From Camellia lanceoleosa (Eukaryota; Streptophyta; Magnoliopsida; Ericales; Theaceae): a DNA stretch of 64,000 bases. The DNA lies in NCBI GenBank assembly GCA_025200525.1, contig CM045767.1:122934346-122998345 (forward strand), read 5' to 3'. Positions within the stretch are counted from its first letter, which is position 1; each line of letters opens with the position of its first letter. The position numbers and the translations under genes were made by a program. Below are positions 22,886-35,575 of the stretch, one piece after another. The notes under the pieces were generated by a model. The model did no database searches and was not told the origin of the DNA. It saw only the letters and a program-made list of their open reading frames with translations.

Positions 22886-23336
22886 TCCTATATGACCGTT
22901 GAAATCTCAACTTATAAGTACGTTCTTTTCTACGGGTATCTCTTATAATACCTCATCCATTTCTTCCCAAAAATATCTCGTAATCTGATTACCAAAACTC
23001 ATCACAGTATAAAAAATAAAATAAAAGCTCTGTCCTCCTTATTTCAACTTTTTGAATTGTTTAAGAGGAAAGAAATGGGGAGCCGTGATAATTCTCCATA
23101 ATTCACTTTTTGAATCTCTCCGCAAGTTGAGGAATTTGGAGAGAAAAGAGATGGGAGTTAGCCATTTTACAAAAAATGGTTTCCATTTTTACCGGTTCAC
23201 ATTATAGGAAAATTATTAGGTAGTCCTAAAGTACTATGTGACATTGTTCACTTAGTGCTCCCAACCATTGAAAAACTGCAAAACAAATTTGGTGGGTCAT
23301 TCTTTATCTACCAACTAATAATTATTCTACATTAAA

Positions 23337-24867
23337 CTATAATCGTTTTTCATTTCTTTTCTCTCCTGTTATCTTTTTTGTGCAAGAGAGGGGGTATAAA
23401 ATTCTCATTTCCATACTTTTCTTTCCTAAACTATCCAAATAAGAAGAAAAGATATCTTTGTTTCTCTCTTTTTCTTATTTATTTATCTCTTATCTAACCA
23501 CTTCTTTTCTTTTCTGTCTCAGTTTCCAAAACATACTGTATACTCCTTGAACCACAAGGAGAAAAGGATGTGTCACCCACCTGTAGCAAGATACCAACTG
23601 ATGGGCAAACAGAGAGAGGGAATGAAATGGTTGGACACCTTGAGGACCAAAATGAAGGCCCAAACTTTTAGAATACAGAGAATGGTTCAAATGAAGAGAG
23701 CATAACAACCCCTATTTTTCATGATTCTATCCCTGGTAATTATCCTGCCATGAATTTGTCTATTTCATCTACACACAGAGAAAGTGGTGAAAGTGGGGTT
23801 TTCTTTGAATTGACATTTCAACCGAAAGGATTGACTCTATCGAAGAGTATAACACCTCGTTGCTTTTCTCTCCTCTTTATCTTTTTCATCCAATAGAGGA
23901 GGATAACACTATTTTCCGTACATTTCTCTCATAAACTATCCAAATCAGCAGTAAAATATCATTGTTTTTCTCATCGTCTCATTTATTTCTCTTTTATCTA
24001 ACCAATTCTTTTCTTTTCTCTTTCCGTTTCCGTTTCCGAAATGGACTGTATACTTCTTTAACCAGAGGGAGAAAAGAATGTTTCACCCACCTGCAAGACA
24101 CCAATTGTTGAGATTGTGCTAGATTTTATAAATGGCCCAAACTTGTCGACTATAGAGAATCATTCCAACGAAGAGAGCATAATGACTCCTACTTTTCAAG
24201 ATTCTGTCACTGGTAATTATCGTGCCATGAACTTGTCTATTTCATCTACTTACGAAGAAAGTGCAGAAGCAGGGGCTTTCTCTGAATTGACATTTCAACT
24301 AAAAGAATCAACTCCATCAAAGAGGATCCCATATTATACTATAACCGTCTTTCGCTTCTTTTTCTCTCCTCTTATCTTTTTTTGTACAATAAAGGACGAT
24401 AACACTCTATTTTCCATACTATTCTCTCCTAAACTATCCAAATAAGAAGAAACAATATCATTGTTTTTCTCTTCTCATATATTTCTCTATTGTCTAACCA
24501 TTTCTTTTATTTTCTCTTTCAATTTTCGAAAGAGACTGTATACTCCTTGAACCACAAGGAGAAAAAAATGTGTCACACACCCACAAGACACCAACTAATG
24601 GGCAAACAGAGTTAGGGAATGGAATGGTTGGACACATTTAGGACCAAAATGGGATTGTGCCAGAACTTATTGAAGGTCCAAATGTGTCGAATACAGAGAA
24701 TCGTTCAAATGAAAAGTGCTTAACAACCCCTAGTTTTCAAGATTCTATCGCCGGTAATTATCCTGCCATGGATTTTTCTATTTCATCTATCTATAGAGAA
24801 AGTGGTGAAGCAGGGGGTTCCTTTGAATTGGCATTTCAACCGAAAGAATTTACTCCATCTACGGCTT
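23337..24867 (+). repeat. Threefold tandem duplication of an NLP exon plus intron, unit about 500 bp
   Basis: Landmarks repeat at offsets of about 506 and 499 bp: CTAAACTATCCAAATAAGAAG (23425, 23931 with changes, 24430), then GGACTGTATACT(C/T)CTT, then a coding-like block reading NTENxSNEExxxTPxFxDS, GNYPAM and SISSxYRESGE. Each unit contains one pyrimidine-rich intron part and one exon part. The third unit runs on without interruption into the PB1-encoding sequence. The first unit keeps a splice acceptor (TCTGTCTCAG at 23521), while the corresponding AG is lost in the other two. Confidence 0.8.
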
Positions 24868-25358
24868 ATCCAAATCCCAACGCTTACCTGTTTACACAAC
24901 CGCATATATCATTGAGAGAGATGCTAATTGAGAATGTGGGGAGTTCAAAATATTCGAGAAATTTCTCTACCTCAGCAGTGGGGGCTTTTATGAGGGGACA
25001 TGTCTCTGAGTCTAGTAGGACAGTGCATTTGTGTTCTGATCCAATTCCAATGCAAACCATGACTACTATTCACCACACAATGCCACATCTCACAGAAAAG
25101 CAAGATATAAGGACTGTGACGTTTAAGGCACGATATGTAGATAACATAATAAAATTTCGTCTCTCTCCACAATTTGGAATTGTTGAATTGAAGAAAGAAG
25201 TGATAAATAGACTAGAAGAGCTTGTCAACTTCAAGGTCGATTATCAAGATAATGATAATGAGTGGATTTTAATAGGCTGTGATACAAACGTATGGGATTG
25301 TTTTGAACTTTTGAGTTCATTGGGGGATACAGTAGTCAGACTATGGGTTTGTGATTAG
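24642..25358 (+). pseudogene. NIN-like protein (NLP) C-terminal fragment with PB1 domain
   Basis: The frame is open from after a TAG at 24639 to TGA... stop at 25356-25358. Its first ATG is at 24768, so the upstream part needs splicing from a lost exon or is untranslated. The last 82 codons (25110-25355) are a PB1 domain: the N-terminal Lys in TVTFKARYVDN, the central FGIVELKKEVINRL and the acidic OPCA-type motif YQDNDNEWILIGCDTN, ending VVRLWVCD. This matches the C-terminal PB1 of plant NLP nitrate-response transcription factors, where PB1 mediates NLP-NLP pairing. The RWP-RK DNA-binding domain is not seen upstream. It is either a 3' gene remnant or, less likely, a small stand-alone PB1 protein of about 196 residues. 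Confidence 0.7.
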
Positions 25359-26239
25359 GTTGCCAATTCCAAGATACATTACTACAACATCTATATTTCA
25401 AAGCTCGTTTATGGTTTTGGGGAGATTTTGGCCTATGATTTTGTGCGTTGATTTGCTGTTTTTTGTGTTTTAGTTGGCTTCTAGAAAACTAGTTTTTTAT
25501 TTATTTACTTGTTTTTTGTGTGCTTTCTTTTTGTTGGAGTTTGACGGTTGTCTTTGGGTTGGGTAACATTTATTGATGTTTGTGTTCTCAGCTAGGATGC
25601 ATTGCCTTCTTTTTTTTCTTTTTTTTTTTTTGTACGGTTGGTTTGGGTGCTGTATTTAGATCATATATATATACATACACACATGTAAGAGGTTTTGATT
25701 GTAGAAAGAATTGAGGGCAAATTATAAAAATAAAAAATAAAAAAAATCTCAAGTTTTACGTGTTTTTTAAATGAAACTTTAGGTTTTAATTGCATCAATT
25801 TTAAATAATTTGAACCTTCCGTCTATATTAGTTATCTATTTATGTTAATAAATTTAATAGATAAATTATTCTACAGTACATATAGCAATATTTCATTGGT
25901 TTTTATTTTTATTTTTTATTTATATATTAATATTAACTTTCAACTTGACCACACTATATCACAACCATTTATCCATTACATGATGACATCATAATAACCG
26001 TCCGTCATCAACAAAATTATGAACCTAACTACACAGGATCATAACCATTTGTTGGATGCCCAGCCCAACAATAACAATCCTCAATCTCATGTTGTTTATC
26101 TAATGTTCTTGGTCTAATCAATGGCCAAATCAACACACAAAGTCTTCAACAACTCCAATCTTGTAGTCTGAACAGCATCACTATACACTTTATCACTTGT
26201 ATGGACATCTTTGCATCAGGTCTAGGTTGTTTTTTTTTA

Positions 26240-26270
<31 letters not shown>

Positions 26271-26464
26271 TTTTTTTTTTTTTGTGTGTGTGTAATTTGC
26301 CCAAGAATTTATGTTTTTGATTTTCAGTTGGTTGTGAGAACTTTTATATTAATTTTCGATGCGTAAATTGGAATATTATTGGTGCCAAAAAATTATTCTT
26401 GGTGAATGGGCTGCACAAAAAATGATGAAGGAAGCAAATACTGTCTCCCACCCAACCAATCAAA
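25359..26464. other. 3' flank of the NLP remnant and intergenic DNA
   Basis: T-rich sequence after the stop could be 3' UTR (to about 25700). There is a (TTTTG)n microsatellite at about 26238-26268 followed by a T-run and a TG run. No gene is seen. The GCGGG duplication at 26465-26469 marks the start of the giant retrotransposon. Confidence 0.6.
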
Positions 26465-27077
26465 GCGGGTGTAGACACCCCATTTTTGATCGACCTTAAG
26501 ACTCACACGTCATCGATTGAGCGCTCGGTGATGGTGCATGTTGTGCTCGTTCTAAGGTTTCAGAGTTTTGGCTGAGAGCCTTGCCTCCGGGCCTCGGAAC
26601 TCTTTGTGTTTTGGTTCGGTTCGCGGACCAAGTCTTGTTTTCCCTTCCCGGAGGGAGGGAGTGGTCTTGTAGACCATCTCTCTGTGGTCGTAGATTACTT
26701 TTCGTGGTCGTAGGCCACTTTTCCCGTTTGGAGACTAGTTTCCAGTTTTTGGAGCCTTTGGCCTCGCGCCTTGTCTCGGGACCGCTTAACATTCTCCGTT
26801 TGGCGTGGTTTTTGAACCACACTGTAGACACCCCATTTTTGACCGTCCTCAAGACTTGGACGTCACCGTTTGAACACTCGGTGATCATCCATGTTTGTGT
26901 TCATCTTGAGTTCCCTGAGGTCTCGGCCACGCGCCTTGCCTTAAGATCTCTCGACTCGACTGTTTTGTGTTTGGTTTGCACCAAACACTTGTGTTTTGCT
27001 TTTGAGGGACAGGGAATGGCTTGTTGGCCATCCCCACACCCCACCGGCCACTGTTTTGTTGCCACCGGCCATTGGTG

Positions 27078-27292
27078 ATGGCCGGTCGGCACTATTTTTG
27101 GTCGGTCGACCATGTATTTGGTCAATTTGGCATCTTTGGCTGGCCGACCACTGTGCATCTGCTTTTGTAGATATTTTTATGCCAGCTGTGCTAGCTGGCA
27201 TACACTTTGCAGCCCCTCCATACACGTGTATGGAGGGATTTCACTCTTGCTTAGCTTGTTTTGTAAGCTTTGCAAGAGTGATCCTCTATAAA
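27078..27292 (+). promoter_or_regulatory. Promoter of nested LTR: GTCGGC cluster, G-box palindrome, TATA
   Basis: GGCCGGTCGGCAC, TTGGTCGGTCGACC and GGCTGGCCGACCAC occur within 27078-27150. A perfect 24-bp palindrome centred on CACGTG is at 27214-27237. TATAAA is at 27287-27292. The order and spacing match those in the host element's LTRs. Confidence 0.65.
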
Positions 27293-29049
27293 GGGAAGGT
27301 CTCTCCTCCCTCCTCTAGGGTTACAAAAATTCCAGAGGGTTTCTGATATTAGGGTTAGGGTTGTGTATCTCTTCTAACTCTATATCTCCCTCTCTTGTGT
27401 GTATAAGTGTGTGTTTATCCTTACTTTTGTGCACAAACACCTAGTTCTACACCTTACCTTGGTTGCTGAAGAGCCAATAGGTTGTTCTTGAAGTTCTTGA
27501 GTGGATTCAAGCTTGGAGAAGCAGCTAGAGTGCTGTTCTTGAAAGGGGCCTACAAGGGTAAGAATTTCACCCTTTTTACCCCATTTTTGCATAAGCTTTT
27601 AGACATCCTTGCTTGCTGTTTTAAGCTTAGTATATAACATATAAAAGTTTTGATTTTGCTTGCTTAAAATAGTTGTTTAAGGTTGCTTTGAGCTTTGGGG
27701 TTGTTTGACCCCCCCCTTAGGCCTTGTTTGGCCCTCCATTTTGTGTTATTTTGGTGAGCTCCGGGACCACCTTGTTTGGGCCTCCTCACCACTGAAATCT
27801 TGAGGGATTTTAGTGGTGAGGATGGTGGTTTGAGGTCCTAAGAAGGAAAGGGCCATCCCCTCTCCTTGTTGTCTTTAAAATGTGTCATTTTTGCCTCATG
27901 TGTGAGCACCATTCTTGAGTTCATGTTGGCCATGTATTAAGTGTTAATTGTGCTTATTTTGCCATGATATAGCACTGTTTTTACTTGGTTTAGACACACC
28001 ATGCATGCTTAGCATACTTGTCATGTAATGCCATGAATTTGCCTTAACATGCTTTGTGCTTTGAGCCTTGTTCTAGCATGATTTTGGCCAAACTTTGTGA
28101 AGCTTTTATGTGTGTTTTAGTATGCTTTAGATCTGTTTTTAATTGATTCAGCCATGCTTGACACGCTTTGTACAGCCACCTTGCATTTTGGCTTGCTAGC
28201 CTCGGGTGTGTGAGTGTTTAGCATGCATTGCTTAGCTTGTTTTAGTGGTTTGGCACCACTTATAGCATCATTTCAGTCCCCATGGTATGCTTGTATGCTT
28301 GCATTTGATGCTCCCTTAATGCTTTGAAAGGTTGTAGTCTTGTGCTCCAAGTTTGGCCTCTTTTGTATGCTTCCATGTGTAGGCCACTTAGATGCTATCT
28401 AGGTGTGTCCTTAGCTTTGTTTAGGTTTGCCTTGGGACTATTCTAAGTCCTTTTAGCCTTGTGAGGCTTGGTTGGCATGGCCATGGTTTAAGCCCCTTGG
28501 CTTGCCTTGAGTTTTGGACATCGTTGCATGCTTAGCTTGTCTTGTTTACTTGGTTTGACACCTTTTATAACATGATTTCAGAGCTTAGTATGCATGCCAC
28601 TAGTCAATGATTGTCCTCTTTTAAGTGTGCTTAAAAGTTGCTCTTTGGTGCCTAAGTGTTGGACCATGTGTTCATGCATGTTTGTATGTGTTTTGGCCCC
28701 CATTTCCTTGGCATTTGGCCACTGATTTTGGCATGCTTGAGAGCTACCCATGTTAGTGTAAGTCCATCCCACCATGTTATTGCACGCATGCCTTGCCTCT
28801 TGAATCACCATGATAGAGGTTGGATCTTTATGTGTTTGTTCGGTTTGCATTACATTTGAAATCAAAATGCACAACTTGGCCTCTTTGGCCATCACGCATT
28901 GGAATGCGCAATTGGTGGTTCGAGGGCCGAGTACCAAACTCCTTTGAGTCATGAATATGATAAGGAGTGTGGTTGGTGCAAACATTGCTTGAAATGCATT
29001 ACCATGCCATGTTTTGCCCTCTCTTTGTCAAAACAGTTTCTGAGCATAC

Positions 29050-29160
29050 ACATGGTCGACCATCTCTCTTACCACCGACCAAACATTTTTGGCCGAGAGC
29101 TATACAAATGGTCGATGACCACTCCCCTATGGCCGCTGACCATTCCTCATGGTCGGTGGT
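29050..29160. promoter_or_regulatory. Second GGTCG motif cluster in nested LTR
   Basis: ATGGTCGACCAT, CACCGACCA, TTGGCCGAGAG, ATGGTCGATGACC and CATGGTCGGTGG occur in about 110 bp. No TATA box is obvious next to it. The host LTRs carry a counterpart at the same relative place (37010-37112 and 60312-60413). Confidence 0.45.
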
Positions 29161-30756
29161 GTTCCACAGTGTTCAGAGAGTGTTCTTTGGGAATTGTGCC
29201 ATTTTTGGAGGAGGAAAACAGTGAAAACAGAGGCAGCTTGTGCATGGTAGTGAATTTTCGAGTGAAATCGAGCGCGCATGCATTGGACCCTCTTCCCGAG
29301 GCTGTTTACCACTTTATTAGCTTAGTTAATTTGCTTAACTAGTTAATTGGTCTGTAATTATTTAATTAGCTTGTTAGTTAATTAAATTGTATTATTCTTT
29401 TGGTCCCTCTAAGCGAGGGCGAATTTGTAATGAGTGTGGGTGCGTGTGTGCATGTCTTCCAATCCCCACTTCTTTCTTCCTTTTACTTACCTGCTTTGGA
29501 TGGTTAGTATTAGGGCATATTTCATTTAGCATCCTTATGCTATGCATGCGTGCATCCATTCATTTGTATTGCATGCACCGGGCTTGACGCATCATACTAA
29601 CTGCATAGTATTTCACATCTAACTTGAATACGTGTTATCTGTTGCATTCCACATGCCATCCTAGGATTAACCGAGCCTGTTCTAGCTGCATTTTGTATGC
29701 GATGCATTAGCCACTTACCATGGACTTGGATCATACATTGATTGCTAACAAGTTCTTTGTTTTGGCTCGGAGTACTCGGTAAGCTTTTTATGCTTTAGCA
29801 TCTTGCATGAGTGTGAATGTTAACATGAAAGCATGCTTACCATGTGGCTATATGCTTATGTGAGATAAACTGCCTGAATGCCTGTGGGTGAAGGTTGGAT
29901 TGCTTGAGTTGGAACAACTCGTTGAAATCCGTGTTTTAGCCTACTCCCGAGTAGCAAATTTCAAACCGTTTTCCAAACAAGCGGATATGCAATGTTTTGT
30001 TCCAAATTAGGCGATCTAGTTTATACTTTTGTGTTATGCGCGTCACATAGTAAGGTTAGCTAATTAATCGAAATAAGAACGCATAATGTTTTCAAAACTA
30101 GATATCATGGTTAGTAGAGGCTGATCTTCGATCGGGCGAGAGGGGGTGCTCATAGCTGACCTTCCCCAATCGTACCCAAGTTCCCGAGCTGAGGCAACTT
30201 TGGTGATGACGGACATGTGGCCTTAGGCAAACGAGTCAGGGTTTCCTAAATTCCCCCATAAAAAATATTTAGGTGGCGACTCTGTATCTGGCAAAGCAGT
30301 CCATGTTTGGCACTTCTTTCAAAAAATCTGTTTTCCAAAACGATTTGCTGGATTTGGACTCTTTGGTGATTTATCAACCTCACATTGCACATTGTGAGGT
30401 CAGATTAAGAACTGACACTAATCGAGTCCGAACTGTAGCATGAGGCCTACGAGGGCGCGTCTACACACACCTTGTTACCTCTGCGTAGAGGAACACTGTG
30501 GTCCGGGAGACCACTTTTGTGGTTGCATACCACTTTTGATGCTCGTTAGCTAGTTTTTGGGGCTTTTGGCCACTTGTTTCGCCTCCCGATTTCTCGTCTT
30601 GCATCCACTTTGGTTTGTTTTTGGTATAAACCTTGCTTTCCTTGTTTGGAAGGTGGTACAAGGGTGGGAGACCAGTATTTCTTCTTGGAGACCACTTTTC
30701 CTTTTTCTAGCTAGTTTTCTTATTAGATAACTGGCTTTCTTAGTCCTTGGACCATC

Positions 30757-31040
30757 TTTTCTGGTCGGCCACCACACCACCACCTTGCATTTAGTGTGTT
30801 GACCTCTCCAACCTATGGCCGACCAGTTTCTATTCTGGTTGACAACCTAAAGTGGTCGGTCGACCACTTTTACTAGCAGGCCGACCACTTCAAGTGGTCG
30901 GCTACTTTTTGACACCTTTTTGGAGGTATTTTCCTCCAGCTATACTAGAGGACACTAAAACCCTCCTCCATACACGTGTATGGAGGGATTGTCTTGGCCC
31001 TTAGCTTCTCCAAGAAGCTTTGGCTTTCCTTTTCTATAAG
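30757..31040 (+). promoter_or_regulatory. 5' LTR promoter: GTCGGCC cluster, G-box palindrome, TATA
   Basis: At least five GGTCGGCC/GGCCGACC motifs, including the palindrome-like GGTCGGTCGACC, lie in 30757-30905. A 22-bp palindrome centred on CACGTG is at 30965-30986 and TATAAG at 31035-31040. The cluster ends about 130 bp upstream of the TATA box. Confidence 0.65.
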
Positions 31041-33384
31041 AGGGAAGCTCCCCCTCCCTCCTCCAGGTTCAGAAAATCTGTGGGAAGAGGATACATATAG
31101 CTTTGTCTCTATATCACTCTTGTTCTTCATTTTTATGCCTTAAAGTGTAGATTTTTCTTACTTTAACACACAAACACACACTCAAACACCATCCTTTTGC
31201 TAATGAGGTGCTTAGGGGCTGATTTTGGTGTTCTTGGGTTGCCTTGAGCTTGAAAAACTTGCTGGAGTTGCAGCTTTAAAGAAGGTCTTCAAGGGTGAAT
31301 TTCTATCCCTTAAATCCCCCTTTCTTGCTTAAGCTTTTAGCCTATCTTGCATGTTGTTTTAAGCTTAACTTATAACTGATAAAAGTTCTATTTTTGCATG
31401 CTTTTGATCGTTGTTTAAGGTCACTTTCGTGTTTGGGGTTGTTTACCCCCTCTTAGGCCTTGTTTGGCCTTATTTTTGAGCCTTTTTTGTGAGCTTCGGA
31501 CCACCTTGTATTGGCCTTCTCACCACTGAAATATAGAGGGATTTCAGTGGTGGGGATGGTGTTTTAAGGTCCTAGAAAAGGGAGGGTCATCCCCTTCCCT
31601 TGCATCTTCAATACATGCCTTAATAAGCCTCATGTTCGAGCATCTTTACTAAGTGTTTGTTAGCCACATATTAGCTTGTATTTGTGGTTATTTTTCTGTG
31701 GCATACCACTATTTTGCTTAGTTTGGTCACTCCATGCATGGTTAATACACTTGTAGTGTAAATCACACAATCTAGTCTTGTATGCCTCATGTTTGAGTAT
31801 GTGTTTCTAGCTTGTTTTGGGGCCATCTCAGTAGGTTTTTGGTGTTATTTTAACATGCCTTAGATCTGTTTTGGGTTGGTTTGGTTGGCTCTTGCATGCC
31901 TTATACACTTGTAGTGTAAATCACACACAAAAGCTTTGTATGCTTCATGAAGTAGCATCTCATTCTAGCCTATGTTGTGTCCATTTCAGCATGTTTTTGG
32001 GCTTGTTTTACCATGTCATACCTCTTTTTAGATTTGGTTTGGTTAGCCTTTGCATGCTCCTTGCACTTGTAGTGCAATCCCATTAAACTAGCCTAACATG
32101 CATCATGTTGTAACATGTTATTTTAGCATGCTTTTGGCTTAGCTCTGAGAAGATTTTGTTCATGTTTTAGCATGTTTAAGATCTGATTTTGGTTGCATTG
32201 GTCATCCATGACTTGCTTTGTATAGCTATAGTTCAATCTAGCTTGTTAGCCTTATGCATTGAATCCACTGGCATGCATTACTTGGCTTATTTCAGTGATT
32301 TGGCATCACTTGTTATGTGATTTCAGTCCATGTTTCATGGCCATATATTCACATCTATCACTCATTCAATGTGTTGGAGGGTTTCCCCCTTTATGTCTTA
32401 ACATAAACCATTGCGTATGCCTTCATGCCCTTGCTTGCGAGCCACCATTTCAATGTGTTTTTGGGGTTATTATGCCATGATATAACTCTGATTTTTATTG
32501 GTCGAGTCATTCCATGCTTGGTCTTAATAGGTGTAGTGTAATCCACCTTATTTGCCTTGTATGCATCATGCCTCATGCCCTTCATGCTAGCACATTTTGT
32601 GTCACGCCCCAAACCCGCCCCTAAAAGTTTGGGCATGACCACTTCAGAAACGGACATAAAACCTGGTGAATGTAATTTATGGGGCCTGAACGGAAGCATT
32701 TAATATCATATAGTAGCGTAAAATAATATCCATTGAGCTACCACTACTATGCCAGGATCGCAAACAAAACATAATACATGAAAATAGCTATGTACATACA
32801 TCTATAAACATTATATATACATCAATCTTAATAGACATTTAGGGTACAAATTAAAAACTTAGCAAAACTCCATGACATGAGCGGTCATCTGCTAAGGGCT
32901 TAGATACTCAGGGATTGACAACTGGGTAACGGAAGCCACAGGCTAAGGCTGACCTCCAGGTTGAGTGCCTACAGAAACAGACATAAAATAAAGTGAGCCA
33001 AGCTCAGTGAATAATAGCACATAACAATTCAATGTTCAACATGAATTATAATACATATCCGTGCATTTATCAATAAAGAGAACATATTGTTAATTTGTTT
33101 CTGTATGCATAGCAAGGTATCTTATTCAAAGAACTTGTCGATCTTGAACATTCGGAGTTTCGTAGCATATCTAGGCATTTCGGGAAAATTATCCAGAAAA
33201 CGTATCATATCATAAACATGTCAAGTTCATAGCATTTTTATCATTTCGTAAAATACTTATCATATTAAACATTTCAGAACCCAAAATATGGATTTCATTA
33301 AACACACTTTCATATACCAATATAGAGTTCACATAACGAGTCTGAATTTGTATTTAATCATAATGGTCTTAGACCTTATCTTGG

Positions 33385-33625
33385 AACATATCCATAACTT
33401 CATAAATTGGCCCTCGGCCTCATTGATTCATAACTTCATAGCTTCACAAATTGGCCCTCGGCCTCTTAGATTCATAACTTGGCCTTCGGCCTCTTAGATT
33501 CACAAATTCACAAATGGCTCCTGGCCACATAAGTTCATAGTTCACAAATGGCCCATGGCCACATAAGTTCATAGTTCACAAATGGCCCATGGCCACATAA
33601 GTTCATAATTCACAAGTTGTATCTT
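33385..33625. repeat. Short tandem repeats inside the Tekay-like solo LTR
   Basis: About nine loose units of 25-35 bp of the type TTCATAACTTCACAAATTGGCCCTCGGCC, shading into TTCACAAATGGCCCATGGCCACATAAG. Confidence 0.8.
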
Positions 33626-35026
33626 TCATAACTTCACAAATTATATCTTTCACAGAACGGCCGTAGGCCTCATAACGTTCACATATGTACGGACTCAAGA
33701 GGTGGCTCGTACGGATTCTAGAGGTGGCTCCCACTAAGGTGTAGCACTTAGTTCCGTACAGCACTTTGTTCCATACCAGAAATCATCATAACATATTAAC
33801 TTCATAATTATGCAGAAAGTACATACATTCTTCCCATTATTCACATGCATTACCATCGGTAATATAAGTTTAATGAGCGTTCTCGATATTTGTTAGCAAA
33901 AGGAACCACATTCCGAGATACGTAGATATTATAGTTTCATAATACACATAATCACATCAATAGGTCATAACAGTTCATATCATAGCATGAATCATGTAAC
34001 AATGTTATTGATACTTAATTCCTTTCTGTTAACCAACTTCACAGTGTTAATAGTTTGTATGCAATTCTTATGCAGAAGCCTAAGTAATTCGTAGGATGGT
34101 ACATTAATAATAAACATTAGCCATAACCAAAATACAGAGGAGGTTCAGAGTCATACCAATGTACACCAAAATCTTTCAATGTTTCCACAGATTCCCAACA
34201 TAATATTCACATAACTATTTGTGAAGAATAGAACGTTAAACAAAAGAATCATCACTGGTAATTAAATGTGCGATTCCTGTACTATTACTCACAATGTTTT
34301 GGTGGAGCATTTATTCCTCCTGAAGCGTGTCCTACACACATACGAAGTCACACATTAATTCTCTAAATCATTTCCCTTAATTCCTTTCTCATTTTAACAT
34401 GATTTACAATGCTCTTGTACACGTATAATTCAACCCATCAATTCCATGATTCTATTATCAATTTGGGCAAAATCATTATTTATCATTACAAATTAACCTA
34501 GGGTTTCCAAACAAAAAAAATAAAGTTTTCATAAATATTCAACATTCTCATACTGTTACCTTACATCCCAATTTCTCAATGATTCTACATCTAGAATTCT
34601 CAATCCATCATTTAAACCCACCAATTTAACTCCCAACATCATAAACCCTAAAACCCCCAATTCTCATACTAGACATTACATACTCAAAAATAGAAATTTG
34701 TACATTTATACCATAAAAATACCACAAATCTATCTATTGATATAGGTATTGAAGAGAACTAAAACCCCTACCTCAAAAATCAAGCAAGGAGCAAAGCTTT
34801 GAGACGAATCCTCCAAAATCCCGAAATTCCAATCGGTTGAAAATATTCACCTTCTTGCCTTCTTCATTTCTTGGTGGAAGATCTTGCTCAAACCTAAGGG
34901 AAATGGAAGTATTGGAGATCAAGAACCTAGGGTTTTTCGGTCCTAAGACAAAGGAAAGAAGAGGGAAAAAGAAAATGTGAGAAATGATCTAAAAATCCCG
35001 ATTTAAGGCTGCTGTACCCGCTATTC

Positions 35027-35575
35027 CCGCTCGAGCGTCCCTTTTCCCGCTCGAGCGGACCTGCACCCAGCACAGTTTTCGAAACTTCAAACAGGTATAA
35101 CTTTTCCATCCGGACTCCGTTTTAGGTCGTTCTTGTGTCCAAATTGAAGCCCCGGAAATAAGCTTTCCAATGGTTCTAATCTCACATCCAAATTCAAAGT
35201 GTGGAGAAAGAAAAGGGCAAAAGAGTGGCGGCTGGTCGTAGACGAATTATTTAAATTAAAGCTTTTGATTCCATCCCACTTTACCTTCATTTTACCACCT
35301 CAACCCGTACTCCAAAATAACATAAGAAAGTTCTAAGTACACTAATAAAATGTCCAAAACGAACCCACATGCCTCAGAAATACAACTCAACCTGGAGACC
35401 CGCTCAAGTGCCCAACCTTGTGCTCGAGCGCGAAGACGAACAAAGACGTCCGCTCGAGCGTCAACTCCCCCGCTCGAGCGGAAAATCACAACTCCCAGAA
35501 TCTCAAGCCGTCTGCGAAATTTGCTGGGAACCCCAAATGTCTGCTCGAGCGTCAACTCCTCCGCTCGAGCGGAGG
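35027..35575 (-). promoter_or_regulatory. CGCTCGAGCG motifs in Tekay-like solo LTR
   Basis: Seven GCTCGAGC(G) motifs occur: two at 35030-35058 and five between 35420 and 35571, four of them in the context CCGCTCGAGCGG or CCGCTCGAGCGTC. In element orientation the main group is within the first 180 bp of the LTR, that is in U3. The motif is the one found in the unrelated copia LTR at 14487-14725. Confidence 0.6.

Larger units (their letters stand above)
26823..30465 (+). mobile_element. Nested solo LTR of a related Tat-type family, 3643 bp
   Basis: It starts TGTAGACACCCC and ends GCGTCTACA like its host LTR, but is shorter and clearly diverged along its length. CACAC is duplicated at 26818-26822 and 30466-30470. 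The 3' LTR of the host keeps the empty site (GAACCACACCTTGTTGCC near 56597). No PBS, PPT or coding sequence follows, so this is a solo LTR, the product of recombination between the two LTRs of a former full element. It has its own G-box palindrome (27214-27237) and TATA box (27287-27292). Confidence 0.93.

Noticed and set aside
26496..27346. Overlapping frames on both strands at the start of the giant's LTR
   Set aside because: They lie in LTR sequence, span the nested insertion boundary and have no recognisable domain; the same frames recur at 56279-56668 only because the LTR is repeated.
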